From Echinometra lucunter (lineage: Eukaryota; Echinodermata; Echinoidea; Camarodonta; Echinometridae): DNA of 64,000 bases. This document shows, piece by piece, positions 63,602 through 64,000 of this stretch (the stretch's first letter is position 1; the number at the start of each line of letters is the position of its first letter). The position numbers were made by a program, and so were the translations under genes. The notes beneath the pieces were generated by a model. The model was not told the origin of the DNA, made no database searches, and saw only the letters and a list, made by a program, of their open reading frames with translations. Location: the NCBI GenBank assembly GCA_029962745.1, contig CM057154.1:18852857-18916856 (forward strand), in the 5' to 3' direction.

Positions 63602-64000
63602 GGCACAGTTGCCATCCACCCAGATCGAAATTTCCTCCTGGGTACAGAGTGGCAAATGTTGATTACTGTCTTGCCAAGAAACATTAGTGAGGTGCCGACC
63701 TCGAACCCCAACTTTCCTGGAAATCTGCTTTATATGTGACCACCTGAAAAAAAAAAAAAGACTACATGCCTATAAAGACAATGTTGCATTGCACAGTGTA
63801 TCTCGTTGTAATGTGTAGGCCTACTAAAAAATCGGCATACATGCAGATCACCTGCCTATCTTGCCTTTATCGACGGTTCTTTGTGTGTATTTTGTATAAG
63901 GTACAAAATATTTTTTAAAAACCCAGAAAAATGTCATATCTTACTGAGTTAATTCTATCAAGTATTTTAATGGTATATAATTTATTTGAAATCATCCTAA

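Larger units (their letters stand above)
46413..64000. repeat. right arm of apparent inverted repeat (contig 3)
   Basis: This is the reverse complement of 26431-44262 throughout, with all landmark features present in mirrored order: the secreted-peptide candidate, UGT, tandem repeat, both MITEs and the hAT element. Substitutions are few; length changes concentrate in homopolymers and microsatellites. The copy continues past the window end. Confidence 0.93.

Overview
The window is animal nuclear DNA. Genes are sparse and intron-containing, the DNA is AT-rich, and microsatellites, poly-G/poly-C tracts and many small palindromic DNA transposons are frequent. An SGLT-type SLC5 gene, an intronless animal UDP-glycosyltransferase, a YPPGKASC-type Ig-like membrane protein and tRNA-derived SINE pieces point to a marine deuterostome, most likely an echinoderm. 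That assignment is inference from families I recall, not a search result.

The window is three contigs joined by two gaps of exactly 500 N (24165-24664 and 44263-44762). Contig 1 (1-24164) carries a single-exon Ig-like membrane protein on the minus strand (5923-6834) and the first coding exon of the SLC5 transporter on the plus strand (11413-11511). Contig 2 (24665-44262) carries the next SLC5 exon on the minus strand (25910-26086) and a frameshifted UGT on the plus strand (39009-40623). Contig 3 (44763-64000) starts with a direct copy of the end of contig 1 and continues with a reverse-complement copy of contig 2, including an intact UGT on the minus strand (49829-51439).

The apparent giant inverted repeat (26431-44262 against 46413-64000) is best read as an assembly error. 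The last 14 bases of contig 1 equal the first 14 bases of reverse-complemented contig 2, and contig 3 reads straight through that junction. The simplest layout is haplotype 1 = contig 1 + flipped contig 2, and haplotype 2 = contig 3 left in the scaffold as a second copy. Flipping contig 2 also makes the two SLC5 exons collinear, in phase and on one strand.

In the corrected locus the SLC5 gene has a first intron of about 31 kb. The UGT gene lies inside it on the opposite strand, with one or two weak candidate secreted-peptide ORFs. The UGT is intact in one haplotype and broken by a 4-base duplication in the other. The rest is non-coding sequence with a hAT-type element bearing an 8-bp target duplication, at least six palindromic MITE copies or families, SINE, LINE and Tc1-like remnants, a tandem repeat of about 190 bp upstream of the UGT, and several long microsatellites. 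I found no operon-like or defence-like system.
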